From: UBA1765 sp045629945
GTDB taxonomy: Bacteria > Fibrobacterota > Fibrobacteria > Fibrobacterales > Fibrobacteraceae
Direction of reading: 5' to 3'
Length of the DNA stretch: 64,000 nt
Assembly: GCA_045629945.1 (NCBI GenBank)
Contig: JAZQSE010000029.1
Location: 10,135 to 74,134 of the forward strand
Part shown: positions 4,921-13,782 of the stretch, piece by piece
How the letters are laid out: each line of letters starts with the position of its first letter
Position numbering within the stretch: the stretch's first letter is position 1
Made by a program: the position numbers and the translations under genes
Notes under the pieces: generated by a model
The model's input: the letters and a program-made list of their open reading frames with translations, nothing else
What the model was told of the DNA's origin: nothing
Databases searched by the model: none

Positions 4921-7101
4921 TTAGAATCTAAAGAGCAAGCCAAAACGCATTTGGCCATCGCGAACACCTTCGTTATCGCCTACATCTTTAATAGAAGAGA
5001 AGTCAAACTGGAAAACATCAGAAAGCATAAAGCCAAAGCCTAAATCCACTTCTTGGCGTTTACCTGTTTTATCGTAAAGATAACCTACACGCAAAGCAAC
5101 TGTATTTGCATAAATGTATTCCATACCAACATTGAATACACCTTGCAATAACGAGTTCTTTGCAGCCGTTAAACCATCCCCACCAAGCTCAGGTTCTACA
5201 ATAGATTTCCAAGCTGAAATGTAGAATGGCTCTGGGTTTCCTTTATCATCATCAATAATAACTTCACGATTATAATCCCCAGCAATAACTAATTTATGGT
5301 CTGCTAATGTTAACAAATCATACGCAAGTCCTAAACGCCATGTCAAAGGGATTGGGTCTTCATTTGTTTTATCGACATAATAAACACTTGGACCAATATT
5401 ATTCAAAACAACCGCAAAACTTAAATCTTCAACGAATAAATCTTTTTTCAGAACGCCGACATCAAACGCATAACCAAGTGTAGTTGCCTTTTCGCCACCA
5501 ACAGAAGCCCCGGAACTTAAATCAGAATAAAAAAGCTTAGCCGTCAAACCTAAACCCCAACCGCGACCAAGAGAAGTTCCATAACTAAAACCGCCAACAA
5601 TTTCATAGCTATTGTGAGCGACTAAATCATCAGAAGTATATTCATCAGAAACAACAGTTGAACCAAAAGAAACAAAGTTCAAGAAAAATCCTAAAGTTCC
5701 CCATTCAGCAACAGGAACAGTCATCGCAGCATACAAATGATAAAGGTCTGGAATATTTAAAACAGGAAGCAGTTGTTCGTAAAAGAAAACCAATTGATAG
5801 TCAGCATCTTTATAAAGTTCCATACCTGCATTTGTACTGAACCAGACATCGTTACCTTGTGGCAAAACAGCATAAACATGATTGTCAGAAAGTCCATTGC
5901 CAGAGTGATAATGATTCCATTCATCATCCTGCTTTTTTTCTTCTTCGCCAGGGCGGCGTTCTAGTTCTGCTTTCTTACCACTTGCCGTTGCGTAATCTGG
6001 CAGGTAACGCCAAACACCTTTATTGGTTGCAATCCAAACAGCACCTTTGCGGTCAACTGAAATATCATTTACCACATTATCTTCAAAACGGACTTGTTCC
6101 CATTTTCTCAAGTTAAAATGAGAAAGTCCGCCTTCATGAGCGGCCCAAACATGACCAGAGCTATCAACGACAATAGCATTTGGTTCTAAATTAAAAATTC
6201 CATCTTCTTCTGTGAAAAGGCTCCAACGGTCTTTATCATTATTGCTTTTCTTAGGAATCAAACGAGCGATACCAGCCCCATGCACTGAAACATAAAGTTC
6301 TTTTCGTAATTCAGACCAGGCAAGCCCACGAATATCTTGCTTTGGCAACACTACACCTTTACGTTCTACCGTTCCGTTTCTGTAAGAAAAGAGACCGTCA
6401 TTTGTACCCACCCAAAGTGTAGCCCCTTGGTTTGCAAGTGCCGTAATACGCACTTTACCCAGTTCAGATTCAAATGATTTCCAAGAACGACCATCAAAGC
6501 GGAACAAACCTTTTGGCGTACCTACCCAAAGTTTTTCAGTTCTGGTTTCATATAGAAGGGCTGTAATGGTATCTTTTACAACAAGGTTCCAAGGGATTTT
6601 TACATCTACCAAAAACGATTCATCGGCAGCACTTTCTATGCCATTATATTTTTTCACTTGACGCACATATTCATCAAGCCCGCGTTCAGTGCCAGCAAAA
6701 ACACGAACCGCATCTCTGATTTTTGCATTACCTTCAAGTTCTACTTTATGGTATTCCACCCAATCATCGCCATCATATTTTAAAATACCAGCAACAGTCC
6801 CTGCCCACAATTCACTTTTAGAGAAAAAGCCTGGGCGTGTTCTTGCAGAAAGTTTCGTAAACTGCGGAGCATTTTTTGAACTAGCTGGGTAAGAAACCAT
6901 CCATTCATCAGAAAGCGGTCCAAAAGCAAGCCCTGCTGGGTTATAATACATTGCCGTAGCATCATCTGCAACAGCTGCACCGACTTCCCCCATACCAAGC
7001 TGACGCGTGCCCACTGGCATCTGAAGAGTAATAATAGCCGAACCAGCTGCCGAAGCTAAAACAGGAAAAAGAAATACAAGAAAGAAAAAATACTTACGCA
7101 A
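4921..7101 (-). CDS. PorV/PorQ-type outer-membrane barrel with inserted beta-propeller
   Basis: A 726-residue outer-membrane protein. The signal peptide (RKYFFFLVFLFPVLASA) is followed by the hallmark first strand of the PorV/PorQ family (GTRQLGMGEVGAA, DATAMYYNPAGLAF; about residues 25-64). The barrel then breaks off: residues about 70-435 form a two-component-regulator-type beta-propeller (repeated LWVGTPKGLFRFDG, LWVGTNDGLFSY, VWAAHEGGLSHF, VWIATNKGVWRY blades), with a charged linker near 376-395, and the barrel resumes from about 440 to the C-terminal FRF. I choose a TTG start at 7101 because GGAG stands five bases before it and the signal peptide then begins cleanly; longer ATG readings overlap the upstream gene. 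PorV is the shuttle of type IX secretion; whether this fusion keeps that job is inference. Confidence 0.8.
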   Translation of the reverse strand: MRKYFFFLVFLFPVLASAAGSAIITLQMPVGTRQLGMGEVGAAVADDATAMYYNPAGLAFGPLSDEWMVSYPASSKNAPQFTKLSARTRPGFFSKSELWAGTVAGILKYDGDDWVEYHKVELEGNAKIRDAVRVFAGTERGLDEYVRQVKKYNGIESAADESFLVDVKIPWNLVVKDTITALLYETRTEKLWVGTPKGLFRFDGRSWKSFESELGKVRITALANQGATLWVGTNDGLFSYRNGTVERKGVVLPKQDIRGLAWSELRKELYVSVHGAGIARLIPKKSNNDKDRWSLFTEEDGIFNLEPNAIVVDSSGHVWAAHEGGLSHFNLRKWEQVRFEDNVVNDISVDRKGAVWIATNKGVWRYLPDYATASGKKAELERRPGEEEKKQDDEWNHYHSGNGLSDNHVYAVLPQGNDVWFSTNAGMELYKDADYQLVFFYEQLLPVLNIPDLYHLYAAMTVPVAEWGTLGFFLNFVSFGSTVVSDEYTSDDLVAHNSYEIVGGFSYGTSLGRGWGLGLTAKLFYSDLSSGASVGGEKATTLGYAFDVGVLKKDLFVEDLSFAVVLNNIGPSVYYVDKTNEDPIPLTWRLGLAYDLLTLADHKLVIAGDYNREVIIDDDKGNPEPFYISAWKSIVEPELGGDGLTAAKNSLLQGVFNVGMEYIYANTVALRVGYLYDKTGKRQEVDLGFGFMLSDVFQFDFSSIKDVGDNEGVRDGQMRFGLLFRF

Positions 7102-7660
7102 ATTGTCTCCAATCGGGTACATGATACACACCATTGTCTGGAACCACAGCCTTCCAACCTGATTTTCCTGGGTTTTCCCAAGGTAATTTCGGCATTAACC
7201 GACAATCGCAGCCAAAAACATAAGGCGGAAGCAACTCAGCATGATTTCGGATCTGTTCCCGAGTAATAAAATTTTCTTCGTTCAAGAATTTACAATACTG
7301 CTTGCCTTTCGGACCAAGTTCAATACGATAAGTTACAGTTCCGTTTCTATCGCCTTCATCAATAATCCGAATTGTTTCTTCATAAGTTTTCTGCCATTGT
7401 TCAAAATAGCGTGACTTTTCTTCTTCAGAAATATTTTGAGAAGAAAGCCATTTTTTCAAATCTGTTTCAGAAGGCTTTACAGATTCCATAGAAAGTCTTG
7501 CAGGGCGAACCACAACTGCATATTGACCAGATACATCTATAGGTGGTGGTGCTTCTTCTTTTTCTTCAGCACTATGAATAACTACATAAGCCCCGATCGC
7601 TGCCAAAATGATCGAAAGCACAATAATAGTCACAACAATTAAAATAACAGATAAATCCAT
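7094..7660 (-). CDS. Membrane-anchored protein of unknown function
   Basis: A 188-residue protein with one N-terminal transmembrane helix (SVILIVVTIIVLSIILAAIGAYVVI, quoted in part: residues about 4-29) and an acidic, soluble remainder (EEKEEAPPPID, then a charged helical section and a C-terminal part with CDCRLMPKLPWENPG). No family is recognised. The ATG at 7660 is preferred over a TTG 12 bases earlier; neither has a good ribosome binding site. Its stop overlaps the TTG start of the PorV-like gene by eight bases, so the two are very likely coupled and the protein may serve the same envelope complex. A divergent FKBP gene starts 65 bases upstream. Confidence 0.65.
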   Translation of the reverse strand: MDLSVILIVVTIIVLSIILAAIGAYVVIHSAEEKEEAPPPIDVSGQYAVVVRPARLSMESVKPSETDLKKWLSSQNISEEEKSRYFEQWQKTYEETIRIIDEGDRNGTVTYRIELGPKGKQYCKFLNEENFITREQIRNHAELLPPYVFGCDCRLMPKLPWENPGKSGWKAVVPDNGVYHVPDWRQFA

Positions 7661-7725
7661 ATTAAAAAACAATCTATAGTTTTTTACAAAACTAGCATTT
7701 TCTATTTTTGGAGAAAGGTAATTTT

Positions 7726-8871
7726 ATGTTGAAAAACGTTTTTTTTGCATTTCTTTTAGCATCTACGGCTCTTTATGCCATTCCTTTTGAGTACCAAATT
7801 CTGAAACCGGGACAAGGCGACACTATTCGGTCGGGACAATTAATCAAAGTCCATTATAAAGGTTGGCTTTCAGACAGCACTTATTTTGATAATTCCTACG
7901 AAAGAGGTGAACCGCTTGAGTTTTCTCTTGGGACAGGCCAAGTGATTCCTGGTTGGGATAAAGGCCTTGTCGGCATGCGCGTTGGAGAAATCCGCAAATT
8001 AAACATCCCTTACGAATTAGGATATGGCGACCGTGCGATAGGGCCTATTCCAGCGAAATCAGACCTTTATTTTGAAGTAGAGCTTGTTTTTGCTGAAAAA
8101 CCTTTACCACCAGATACTTTACCAAAAGACATTTCCAAAATGCCTTGGAAAGAACTTGTTCCCGGCGTTAAAGTTATTGATGAAAAAACCGGTTCTGGTG
8201 AAGCAACAAAACCGGGTACTAAAATTAAACTCCACTACACCGGCTGGACTTTTTCTGGCAGAAAATTCAGCAGTTCAAAAGATTTAGGGCGCCCTCTTGA
8301 AACGCTTCTCGGAGCCGGCAAGTTTATCCCTGGTGTAGAAGTTGGCTTGGAGAACTTAAAACCAGGAGCTATCCGTTGGCTGCAAATCAGCCCTGCTATG
8401 GGTTATGGTGCAAAACCATTTTCTATGATTCCGCCAAACTCTACTCTTCTTTTCCGCATGGAAATCCTTGATGCTGAAAAAGACGAAGCTTTAGCTGAAA
8501 CCATGGACTTTTTCCCAGACACTTCCGCTTTAGAATTTAAAGACGGCCCTGAAGGCTTGCGTTATGCTGTCATTAAAACAGGTGAAGGCGAACCTGCTGT
8601 AACCGGAAAAATGGCACGCGTTCATTACACAGGTTGGCTACAAAACGGCACCAAATTTGATAGTTCAAGAGAACGTGGTCAGGAATTCGCATTCCCACTT
8701 GGTGGTGGTCGCGTTATAAGAGGTTGGGATTTAGGTGTTGAAGGCATGTTGCCTGGTGAAAAAAGAATTTTGATTATTCCTCCTGGACTCGGCTACGGTA
8801 GTCGTGGCGGCGGTCCAATTCCAGGAGACGCAACCCTCATATTCGCAGTTGAATATTTAGGCGGTGAATAA
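7726..8871 (+). CDS. Secreted peptidyl-prolyl isomerase with three FKBP domains
   Basis: A 381-residue protein with a signal peptide (MLKNVFFAFLLASTALYA) and three consecutive FKBP-type cis-trans prolyl isomerase domains at about residues 20-115, 140-250 and 270-381. Each shows the family pattern: VHYKGWL, HYTGW or VHYTGWL; FDNS, FSSS or FDSS; the VIPGWDKGL / FIPGVEVGL / VIRGWDLGV loop; and (L/M)GYG near the end. The middle domain deviates most (RKFSSSKD, GVEVGLENL), so its activity is less sure. It probably assists folding of envelope proteins in the periplasm. I use ATG 7726 because GGAGAAAGG precedes it; an in-frame ATG 18 bases earlier has no such site. crcB follows one base after the stop. 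Confidence 0.92.
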   Translation: MLKNVFFAFLLASTALYAIPFEYQILKPGQGDTIRSGQLIKVHYKGWLSDSTYFDNSYERGEPLEFSLGTGQVIPGWDKGLVGMRVGEIRKLNIPYELGYGDRAIGPIPAKSDLYFEVELVFAEKPLPPDTLPKDISKMPWKELVPGVKVIDEKTGSGEATKPGTKIKLHYTGWTFSGRKFSSSKDLGRPLETLLGAGKFIPGVEVGLENLKPGAIRWLQISPAMGYGAKPFSMIPPNSTLLFRMEILDAEKDEALAETMDFFPDTSALEFKDGPEGLRYAVIKTGEGEPAVTGKMARVHYTGWLQNGTKFDSSRERGQEFAFPLGGGRVIRGWDLGVEGMLPGEKRILIIPPGLGYGSRGGGPIPGDATLIFAVEYLGGE

Positions 8872-8872
8872 T

Positions 8873-9247
8873 ATGATAACAAACATAGCCTGTATCGCTA
8901 TCGGAAGCGCTTTTGGCGGGATTTCTAGATACGGGCTTTCTAAACTACTGAACCCTCTTTTTATAAACTTTCCTTTAGGAACTTTTTCTGTAAATGTCTT
9001 AGGCTGTTTTATTTTAGGCTTTATTAACGCGCTTGCTCTGAAAAATTCACCATTTCCTCCTGCCGTTCATTTAGCTTTAACAACAGGATTCTGTGGGAGC
9101 TTTACCACTTTTTCTACCTTCATTTGCGAATCGGCAAAAATTGCGGAACAAGGAAAATTCTCAACTATTCTATATGCTTGTTTAAGTTTAGTTTTTGGAT
9201 TTTTGGCTTTTTTCTTAGCAAATCAAATCGTAAAAAAGTTTATGTAA
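8873..9247 (+). CDS. crcB: Fluoride ion channel CrcB/Fluc
   Basis: A 124-residue, four-helix inner-membrane fluoride exporter that works as an inverted dimer. The family motifs are clear: GSAFGGISRYGL (residues 11-22), GTFSVNVLGCFILGF (36-50), and GFCGSFTTFSTF (72-83), which holds the phenylalanines of the fluoride path. The ATG at 8873 lies one base after the FKBP stop; a GTG nine bases earlier, overlapping that gene, is also possible. I looked for a fluoride riboswitch and saw no room for one, since the gene follows the FKBP frame directly. Confidence 0.93.
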   Translation: MITNIACIAIGSAFGGISRYGLSKLLNPLFINFPLGTFSVNVLGCFILGFINALALKNSPFPPAVHLALTTGFCGSFTTFSTFICESAKIAEQGKFSTILYACLSLVFGFLAFFLANQIVKKFM

Positions 9248-9256
9248 AAACACCCT

Positions 9257-9299
9257 TTTCTCCACTTTATACAAATAATATGTTCAGCATGTGGAGAAA
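9257..9299 (+). promoter_or_regulatory. Possible RNA stem hiding the corA ribosome binding site
   Basis: TTTCTCCAC (9257-9265) is a perfect 9-base complement of GTGGAGAAA (9291-9299), which contains the Shine-Dalgarno of corA three to seven bases before the ATG at 9302. In a transcript coming from crcB the stem would close over the binding site; a transcript starting in the 25-base loop (TATACAAATAATAT) would lack the blocking arm. Regulatory role inferred. Confidence 0.45.
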
Positions 9300-9301
9300 C
9301 T

Positions 9302-10324
9302 ATGAACGACTTAACCTACGAAGATTTCTTTTTTTTGCCTGAAGATAAAAAGGCGCCTCTTTTCCTTTTAACTTTATACAACAATTCAACGCAACAAAAC
9401 TTTAATTTATCTGAAATTCAAAAGTTAAAAGAACTGATTTTTTCCAAAGATTATAATCTTTGGTTAGAAATCCAGGGAGCAACTGATAAAAAAACTATTG
9501 AAGAAATCGGAAATCTTTTCAATCTTGATTATTTAACGCAACAAGACATATTGAATTTAGAACACCCGACAAAAATAGAAACTAGGGAAAACTATTTACT
9601 TCTTATCAGTAAAATTTTTGATTTTCAACACCATAAAATTCTTCATGAAGAACAAGTCACCATTATCTGCGGAGAGCATTTTGTCATTTGTTTTGAAGAA
9701 AAAAAGAACGATTTCTTTGAAGTTGTCCACCAAGCCTTTTTAAACAACACATTGAATATCAAAAGTCAGAATTCTGAATATTTATTTTATTTCTTGCTGA
9801 AAATTATTTCTAAAAATCACTCTACTGTTCTAGAACATTTTAATGAAAAATTAGAAGAACACGAAGAAAAATTACTTTCTTTTAAAAACATTAAAAATTC
9901 AAACCTGACTCTCCAAAATTTTAAACACCAATACAGCACTTTCAAAAAAAACATTCCCATACTACTACAAGAAACGCAACAAATAAACAATAGAACTATC
10001 CACAAATCACTGCGCCCTTTTTTCAATGATTTGCAAGATCACCTTAAATCAGCCTCTCAAAATTTAGAATCCACTAAAGAGGCTTTAGATTCTTTGGTAG
10101 AACTTTACATTTCAAATATGAATATCCATTTAAATGAAATCATAAAACGCCTTACCATAATTTCTACCATATTTATCCCGCTTACATTTATGGCAGGAAT
10201 ATGGGGAATGAATTTTAAATACATGCCAGAAATTGAATCACCTTATGGCTACCCTATAGCTCTTAGCGTTATGGCAATAACTGGTTTATTAATTTATCTG
10301 TATTTCAAAAAACGAGAATGGTGA
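9302..10324 (+). CDS. corA: CorA-family divalent cation channel/transporter
   Basis: A 340-residue member of the CorA Mg2+/Co2+ family: an acidic cytoplasmic N-terminal domain, a long helical stalk (about residues 170-285) and two C-terminal membrane helices. The signature GMN follows the first helix (GIWGMNFKYMPE, residues 299-310), with the second helix about 318-335 and a basic tail. The loop after GMN (EIESPYGYP) is typical of the ZntB/CorA group, so the preferred ion is uncertain. The start has a strong site (GGAG, five bases upstream). It converges tail to tail with the gene ending at 10326. Confidence 0.92.
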   Translation: MNDLTYEDFFFLPEDKKAPLFLLTLYNNSTQQNFNLSEIQKLKELIFSKDYNLWLEIQGATDKKTIEEIGNLFNLDYLTQQDILNLEHPTKIETRENYLLLISKIFDFQHHKILHEEQVTIICGEHFVICFEEKKNDFFEVVHQAFLNNTLNIKSQNSEYLFYFLLKIISKNHSTVLEHFNEKLEEHEEKLLSFKNIKNSNLTLQNFKHQYSTFKKNIPILLQETQQINNRTIHKSLRPFFNDLQDHLKSASQNLESTKEALDSLVELYISNMNIHLNEIIKRLTIISTIFIPLTFMAGIWGMNFKYMPEIESPYGYPIALSVMAITGLLIYLYFKKREW

Positions 10325-10325
10325 A

Positions 10326-11102
10326 TTACTCTTCGCCCAAAGAACGCTTTTGAGGTTTTGGGAGTCCCATGAGTTCAAAAGCATGAGCACTGCGTTTTCT
10401 GAAATCTTTTGCTTTATCAGATTCCCCGTTTCGTTCGGCAATTAAAGCGCGATAGTAAAGTATTGTAGCCGTTCTGTAAATACGGTTTTCTTGTATCGAA
10501 ATTTTTTCGGCTTCAGAGTATAAAGAATCTGCATTACTTGCTTTAGAAACATCTGCTACGCGAGCTTTCGCTAAAACGTAACGACCATCTTTTTTAGAAA
10601 GTTCTTTACGCACTTTTTCAAGTGTTTCTTCTGCTTTGGAAATATCGCCTTTAGCTGCTAAAGCATAAGCTTCTTCTGAATAAAGAGCTGCAAGCAAAGC
10701 TTCTGGTGCTTTTTTCAACATTTCTTCTGTTACCGAAGCCACTTTTGAAAGTACTTCTGAATGCTTACCTTTGATATTATCTAAAGAAATTTTTGCTTGT
10801 AATAAAGCAAGCTTTGTATTTAAATCCAAAACATCTTCTCTTACTTGCGAAAGTAATGAATCAGCAAGTTCTAAATCTAAACTGCTTGTTCTAATTTGCG
10901 CCATAGACAAAAGAATTCTTGATTCCGAAAGCAAATCAGATTCTTTACGGCTTGCAAGTAATGCCGCTTCATAAAGAGAATAAGCAGAAGCAAATTTCCC
11001 TTCTTCCAAATACTTTTGAGCGCGAAAAGCATAACGGCCAGATTCTTTGGCAAACAAAGAAACAGATAACAAAGCACAGATAAGCAAAAAACGCACTACC
11101 AT
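10326..11102 (-). CDS. Secreted helical-repeat (TPR-like) protein at the end of the mla cluster
   Basis: A 258-residue protein with a signal peptide (VVRFLLICALLSVSLFA) and an alanine-, leucine- and glutamate-rich helical body with TPR-like pairs (RAQKYLEEGKFASAYSLYEA, EEAYALAAKGDISKAEETLE). The ATG at 11102 is chosen over one 60 bases earlier because GGAGACTTT precedes it and it starts the signal peptide. That ATG overlaps the stop of mlaD (ATGGTAG), so it is the last gene of the lipid-transport operon and may act in the periplasm on the same pathway, though no Mla component of this type is known to me. No closer family recognised. Confidence 0.72.
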   Translation of the reverse strand: MVVRFLLICALLSVSLFAKESGRYAFRAQKYLEEGKFASAYSLYEAALLASRKESDLLSESRILLSMAQIRTSSLDLELADSLLSQVREDVLDLNTKLALLQAKISLDNIKGKHSEVLSKVASVTEEMLKKAPEALLAALYSEEAYALAAKGDISKAEETLEKVRKELSKKDGRYVLAKARVADVSKASNADSLYSEAEKISIQENRIYRTATILYYRALIAERNGESDKAKDFRKRSAHAFELMGLPKPQKRSLGEE

Positions 11103-12052
11103 AAAGTCTCCACCGTAAATGGTACTGAATCTTTTTGCGGCATAGAACGGCGAATTATCCACATATTAGAAATACCTTCTACCATTTCATCTGCACCATA
11201 AAGTGTTTTTTCACCTACTTCAATAAATCCAGAAAGTGAATTAGCTACCCCGTCAAAATTTGTCATTAAAGTATCCATGCGGTTAAACATTCCGTCCATA
11301 GAATTAAAGACTCCATTCAACTGTGTCGGGATATCTTTTACACCTGTAACAACCGTTTGTAAATCCCCCACTAAAGTATCTGTTTTAGATAAAAGTATCG
11401 GTAAATGGCCATCTAATGAATAAAGCAAATGAGACCCCACACGAGTCATATTATCAAGCCGTGTAAGTTGCGTATTAATATTCGTATAAAAGGATTTTGA
11501 ACCAAGTAAGGCACCAAGCGTCGTGCTTGTATCCATCACATAAGTCACAATGGTATCAACTACATCGACTAAATCACCAACCCGAGTCAACAACTCATTT
11601 GCTGTTTCTAAAACTGTTTCTAAATCCTGAGCCTGACCCGCTGTGATAGTATCGCCATCACCTAAAACATTACCAGCTCTTGCGACTTCTACGTTAACTA
11701 CGCGTGAAGAAATCACGTTCTGGTCACGAATAGCAAATACCTTAGCACTATCTGTTATCCAGTTCTGGTATTTTTTTTGGAGAGTAAGTTCAAGCCAAAC
11801 GCCTCTTGAATCAAGAGTGACATTAGAAATTTTACCCACTTCCACACCACTTATTTGGACTTTTGTGCCTACGTTTAAACCAAGTGCTTTTTCAAAACGG
11901 CTATGGAGTTTGTATTCTTCAACCCCAATCATGCCAGAATTAAAAAGTTTAACGTACAAGACAATCCCAACCACCATTAAAGCAAACATAAGGAAGGCTC
12001 CAACAAGTAAGCCTGAAAGTTCCATCCAATTTATGTGTTTTAGTGGTCGCAT
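11096..12052 (-). CDS. mlaD: MlaD-type MCE lipid-transfer protein
   Basis: A 318-residue periplasmic lipid-binding component of an Mla-type ABC system that moves phospholipids between the membranes. One N-terminal membrane helix (about residues 12-36) is followed by an MCE domain (about 40-125: GLNVGTKVQISGVEVGKISNV is its core, here longer than needed to quote fully) and a long helical C-terminal region with repeated Asn/Asp/Leu heptads, longer than the Escherichia coli protein and resembling MCE proteins with tail helices. It follows mlaF by 28 bases and overlaps the next gene by seven. Confidence 0.9.
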   Translation of the reverse strand: MRPLKHINWMELSGLLVGAFLMFALMVVGIVLYVKLFNSGMIGVEEYKLHSRFEKALGLNVGTKVQISGVEVGKISNVTLDSRGVWLELTLQKKYQNWITDSAKVFAIRDQNVISSRVVNVEVARAGNVLGDGDTITAGQAQDLETVLETANELLTRVGDLVDVVDTIVTYVMDTSTTLGALLGSKSFYTNINTQLTRLDNMTRVGSHLLYSLDGHLPILLSKTDTLVGDLQTVVTGVKDIPTQLNGVFNSMDGMFNRMDTLMTNFDGVANSLSGFIEVGEKTLYGADEMVEGISNMWIIRRSMPQKDSVPFTVETLW

Positions 12053-12080
12053 ATTACTTTAAAATATATAAAATCAATTC

Positions 12081-12914
12081 TTAATACAACCCATCCCGCT
12101 TTTGTAAATCACGAAAGAGTTGAACTGCAAAAACTTCTTTTGAATGGAGCCAATAATCAAAAGAATGGGGCTCTGTTAAAGTTTTATTGTGTAAAAATAT
12201 CAAATTGGCATCTAGTTCATCGGCCATACGCAAATCGTGGGTCACAATAATAATCGATGTCTGGAATAAACTTCGCATATTATCAATCAAAGGCAATAAA
12301 TTTCGCCTGTTATAATTATCAAGACCTGCTGTCGGTTCATCTAACAAAAGAAGTTTTGGATCCATTACCCATGAACGGGCTATCGCCACGCGTTTTAACA
12401 TACCGGCACTCAAAGTATGTGGAAAATTTGTTGCGACAGAACTTACGCGCATTAAATCCAAAGCCATATTTACTTTTTCCGATATTTCTTTTTCTGAACC
12501 ACGCCTATGATAACGTAATGGAAGAGCAACATTGTCTCGGACAGTCAAATTTGAAATCAATGCTCCATTTTGCAAAACCAAACCAACTTGGCGTAAAGCA
12601 ATTTCTAACGCTGAGTGTTTTTCTTTAGGTAGATATTCTCCGAAGTAGAAAAAATTCCCTGAATCTGGTTTTTCAAGACCAGCAATTAATCGGAGCAATA
12701 AACTTTTCCCTTGCCCAGAAGGGCCTCCAATACAAAGTGTTTCTCCTGGGTTTAAAGACAAATTAATATTCTCTAAAATATTACGGCGTGAAAGTGTTGA
12801 AAAACGAAATAGATTGCCGAAAATTTTTGATATGACGTTTTTACCAGCAGAAGCTTGCCGCAAAGTTTCATAAACGCTAAAGTTCAAATTTTCTATTCGT
12901 AAAACTTCTGCCAT
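12081..12914 (-). CDS. mlaF: MlaF-type ABC transporter ATPase
   Basis: A 277-residue ATP-binding subunit powering MCE-dependent lipid transport. Walker A is GGPSGQGKS (residues 63-71), the signature LSAGMLKRV (168-176) has the SAGM form typical of MlaF/Mkl proteins, and Walker B is LLLLDEPTAGLD (188-199), with the switch His in IIVTHDLRMAD. It lies one base after mlaE. An insertion of about 25 residues after the first strand (around 20-45) is longer than in the E. coli protein. Confidence 0.94.
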   Translation of the reverse strand: MAEVLRIENLNFSVYETLRQASAGKNVISKIFGNLFRFSTLSRRNILENINLSLNPGETLCIGGPSGQGKSLLLRLIAGLEKPDSGNFFYFGEYLPKEKHSALEIALRQVGLVLQNGALISNLTVRDNVALPLRYHRRGSEKEISEKVNMALDLMRVSSVATNFPHTLSAGMLKRVAIARSWVMDPKLLLLDEPTAGLDNYNRRNLLPLIDNMRSLFQTSIIIVTHDLRMADELDANLIFLHNKTLTEPHSFDYWLHSKEVFAVQLFRDLQKRDGLY

Positions 12915-12915
12915 A

Positions 12916-13782
12916 TTAAATAATCTTAGAAAGTTCTCCCATATACTGGAATATATAGAATACAGAAAGCAGAGCGTCAGCTATCACTATGTATAAAAAC
13001 GAATAAATAACAGAACGAGAAGTTGCTTTTGGCAAATTACGGAAATCACGTTCAACACGCAACCCCTGATAACAAGCATTGATCACAATAATTATCGCAA
13101 AAACACAAGGCTTTATAACCATCATTATAAAATCAGTATAAGTCAGAGCGTTTACTAAAGAATTAAACAGGTAATGCCAGGTTAACTGAACATTGGCTGC
13201 CTGCCCAAGAATCATGACAAAAAATTTTGAAATTAAAAAGCCCATACCCAGAGAAGAAATGCAAAAACAAACGCTCATTATAAATACCGCAACCACACCA
13301 CCAAGTAGTGATGGCATAACAAGGTAACGGATTGGACTAATTCCCATTGAAGAAAGAGCATCTATTTCAGAATTGATTTGCATATTGCCAAGCATTGTAG
13401 CTAAAGCAGATCCACTTCGGCCTGCAATCAAAAACGCAGTAAAAATAGGTCCTAGTTCACGTACAATAATTACAGCCAAAACATTACCAATCACATTGGC
13501 AAAGCCTACTTTACTCATAATGGACATTGTTTCAACAATAACAACCGTTCCAAAAAGAGAGGCAACAATAAAAAGAATTGGAAAAATTTCTACACCAGTA
13601 AAAAAGGTTTGCAAAACAATATTACGGAAATCCGTTCTTAAATTTCTATTCTCTGAAAAAAAGGAAAGTATCGTCTGAACAAATAACGAAAATAATTTAC
13701 CAGGCGTTGTTTTTAAAAACGATTCGCCTAACCAATTAAAAAACTTTCCAATAAAACTTAGTGTAGATTTGTTTTCTTGCAT
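12916..13782 (-). CDS. mlaE: MlaE-type ABC transporter permease
   Basis: A 288-residue inner-membrane permease of the MlaE/DUF140 family, partner of MlaF and MlaD. Diagnostic blocks are VRELGPIFTAFLIAGRSGSA (about residues 107-126), the GNMQINSEIDALSSMGI coupling segment and the following PIRYLVMPSL. About five membrane helices. It starts right after the engB stop region on the same strand, so the order is engB, mlaE, mlaF, mlaD. Confidence 0.95.
   Translation of the reverse strand: MQENKSTLSFIGKFFNWLGESFLKTTPGKLFSLFVQTILSFFSENRNLRTDFRNIVLQTFFTGVEIFPILFIVASLFGTVVIVETMSIMSKVGFANVIGNVLAVIIVRELGPIFTAFLIAGRSGSALATMLGNMQINSEIDALSSMGISPIRYLVMPSLLGGVVAVFIMSVCFCISSLGMGFLISKFFVMILGQAANVQLTWHYLFNSLVNALTYTDFIMMVIKPCVFAIIIVINACYQGLRVERDFRNLPKATSRSVIYSFLYIVIADALLSVFYIFQYMGELSKII

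Noticed and set aside
5658..6116. Overlapping plus-strand frames inside the PorV-like gene
   Set aside because: They are antisense shadows of a well-supported coding frame.
8860..8890. A fluoride riboswitch ahead of crcB
   Set aside because: crcB starts one base after the FKBP stop; there is no untranslated leader to hold one.
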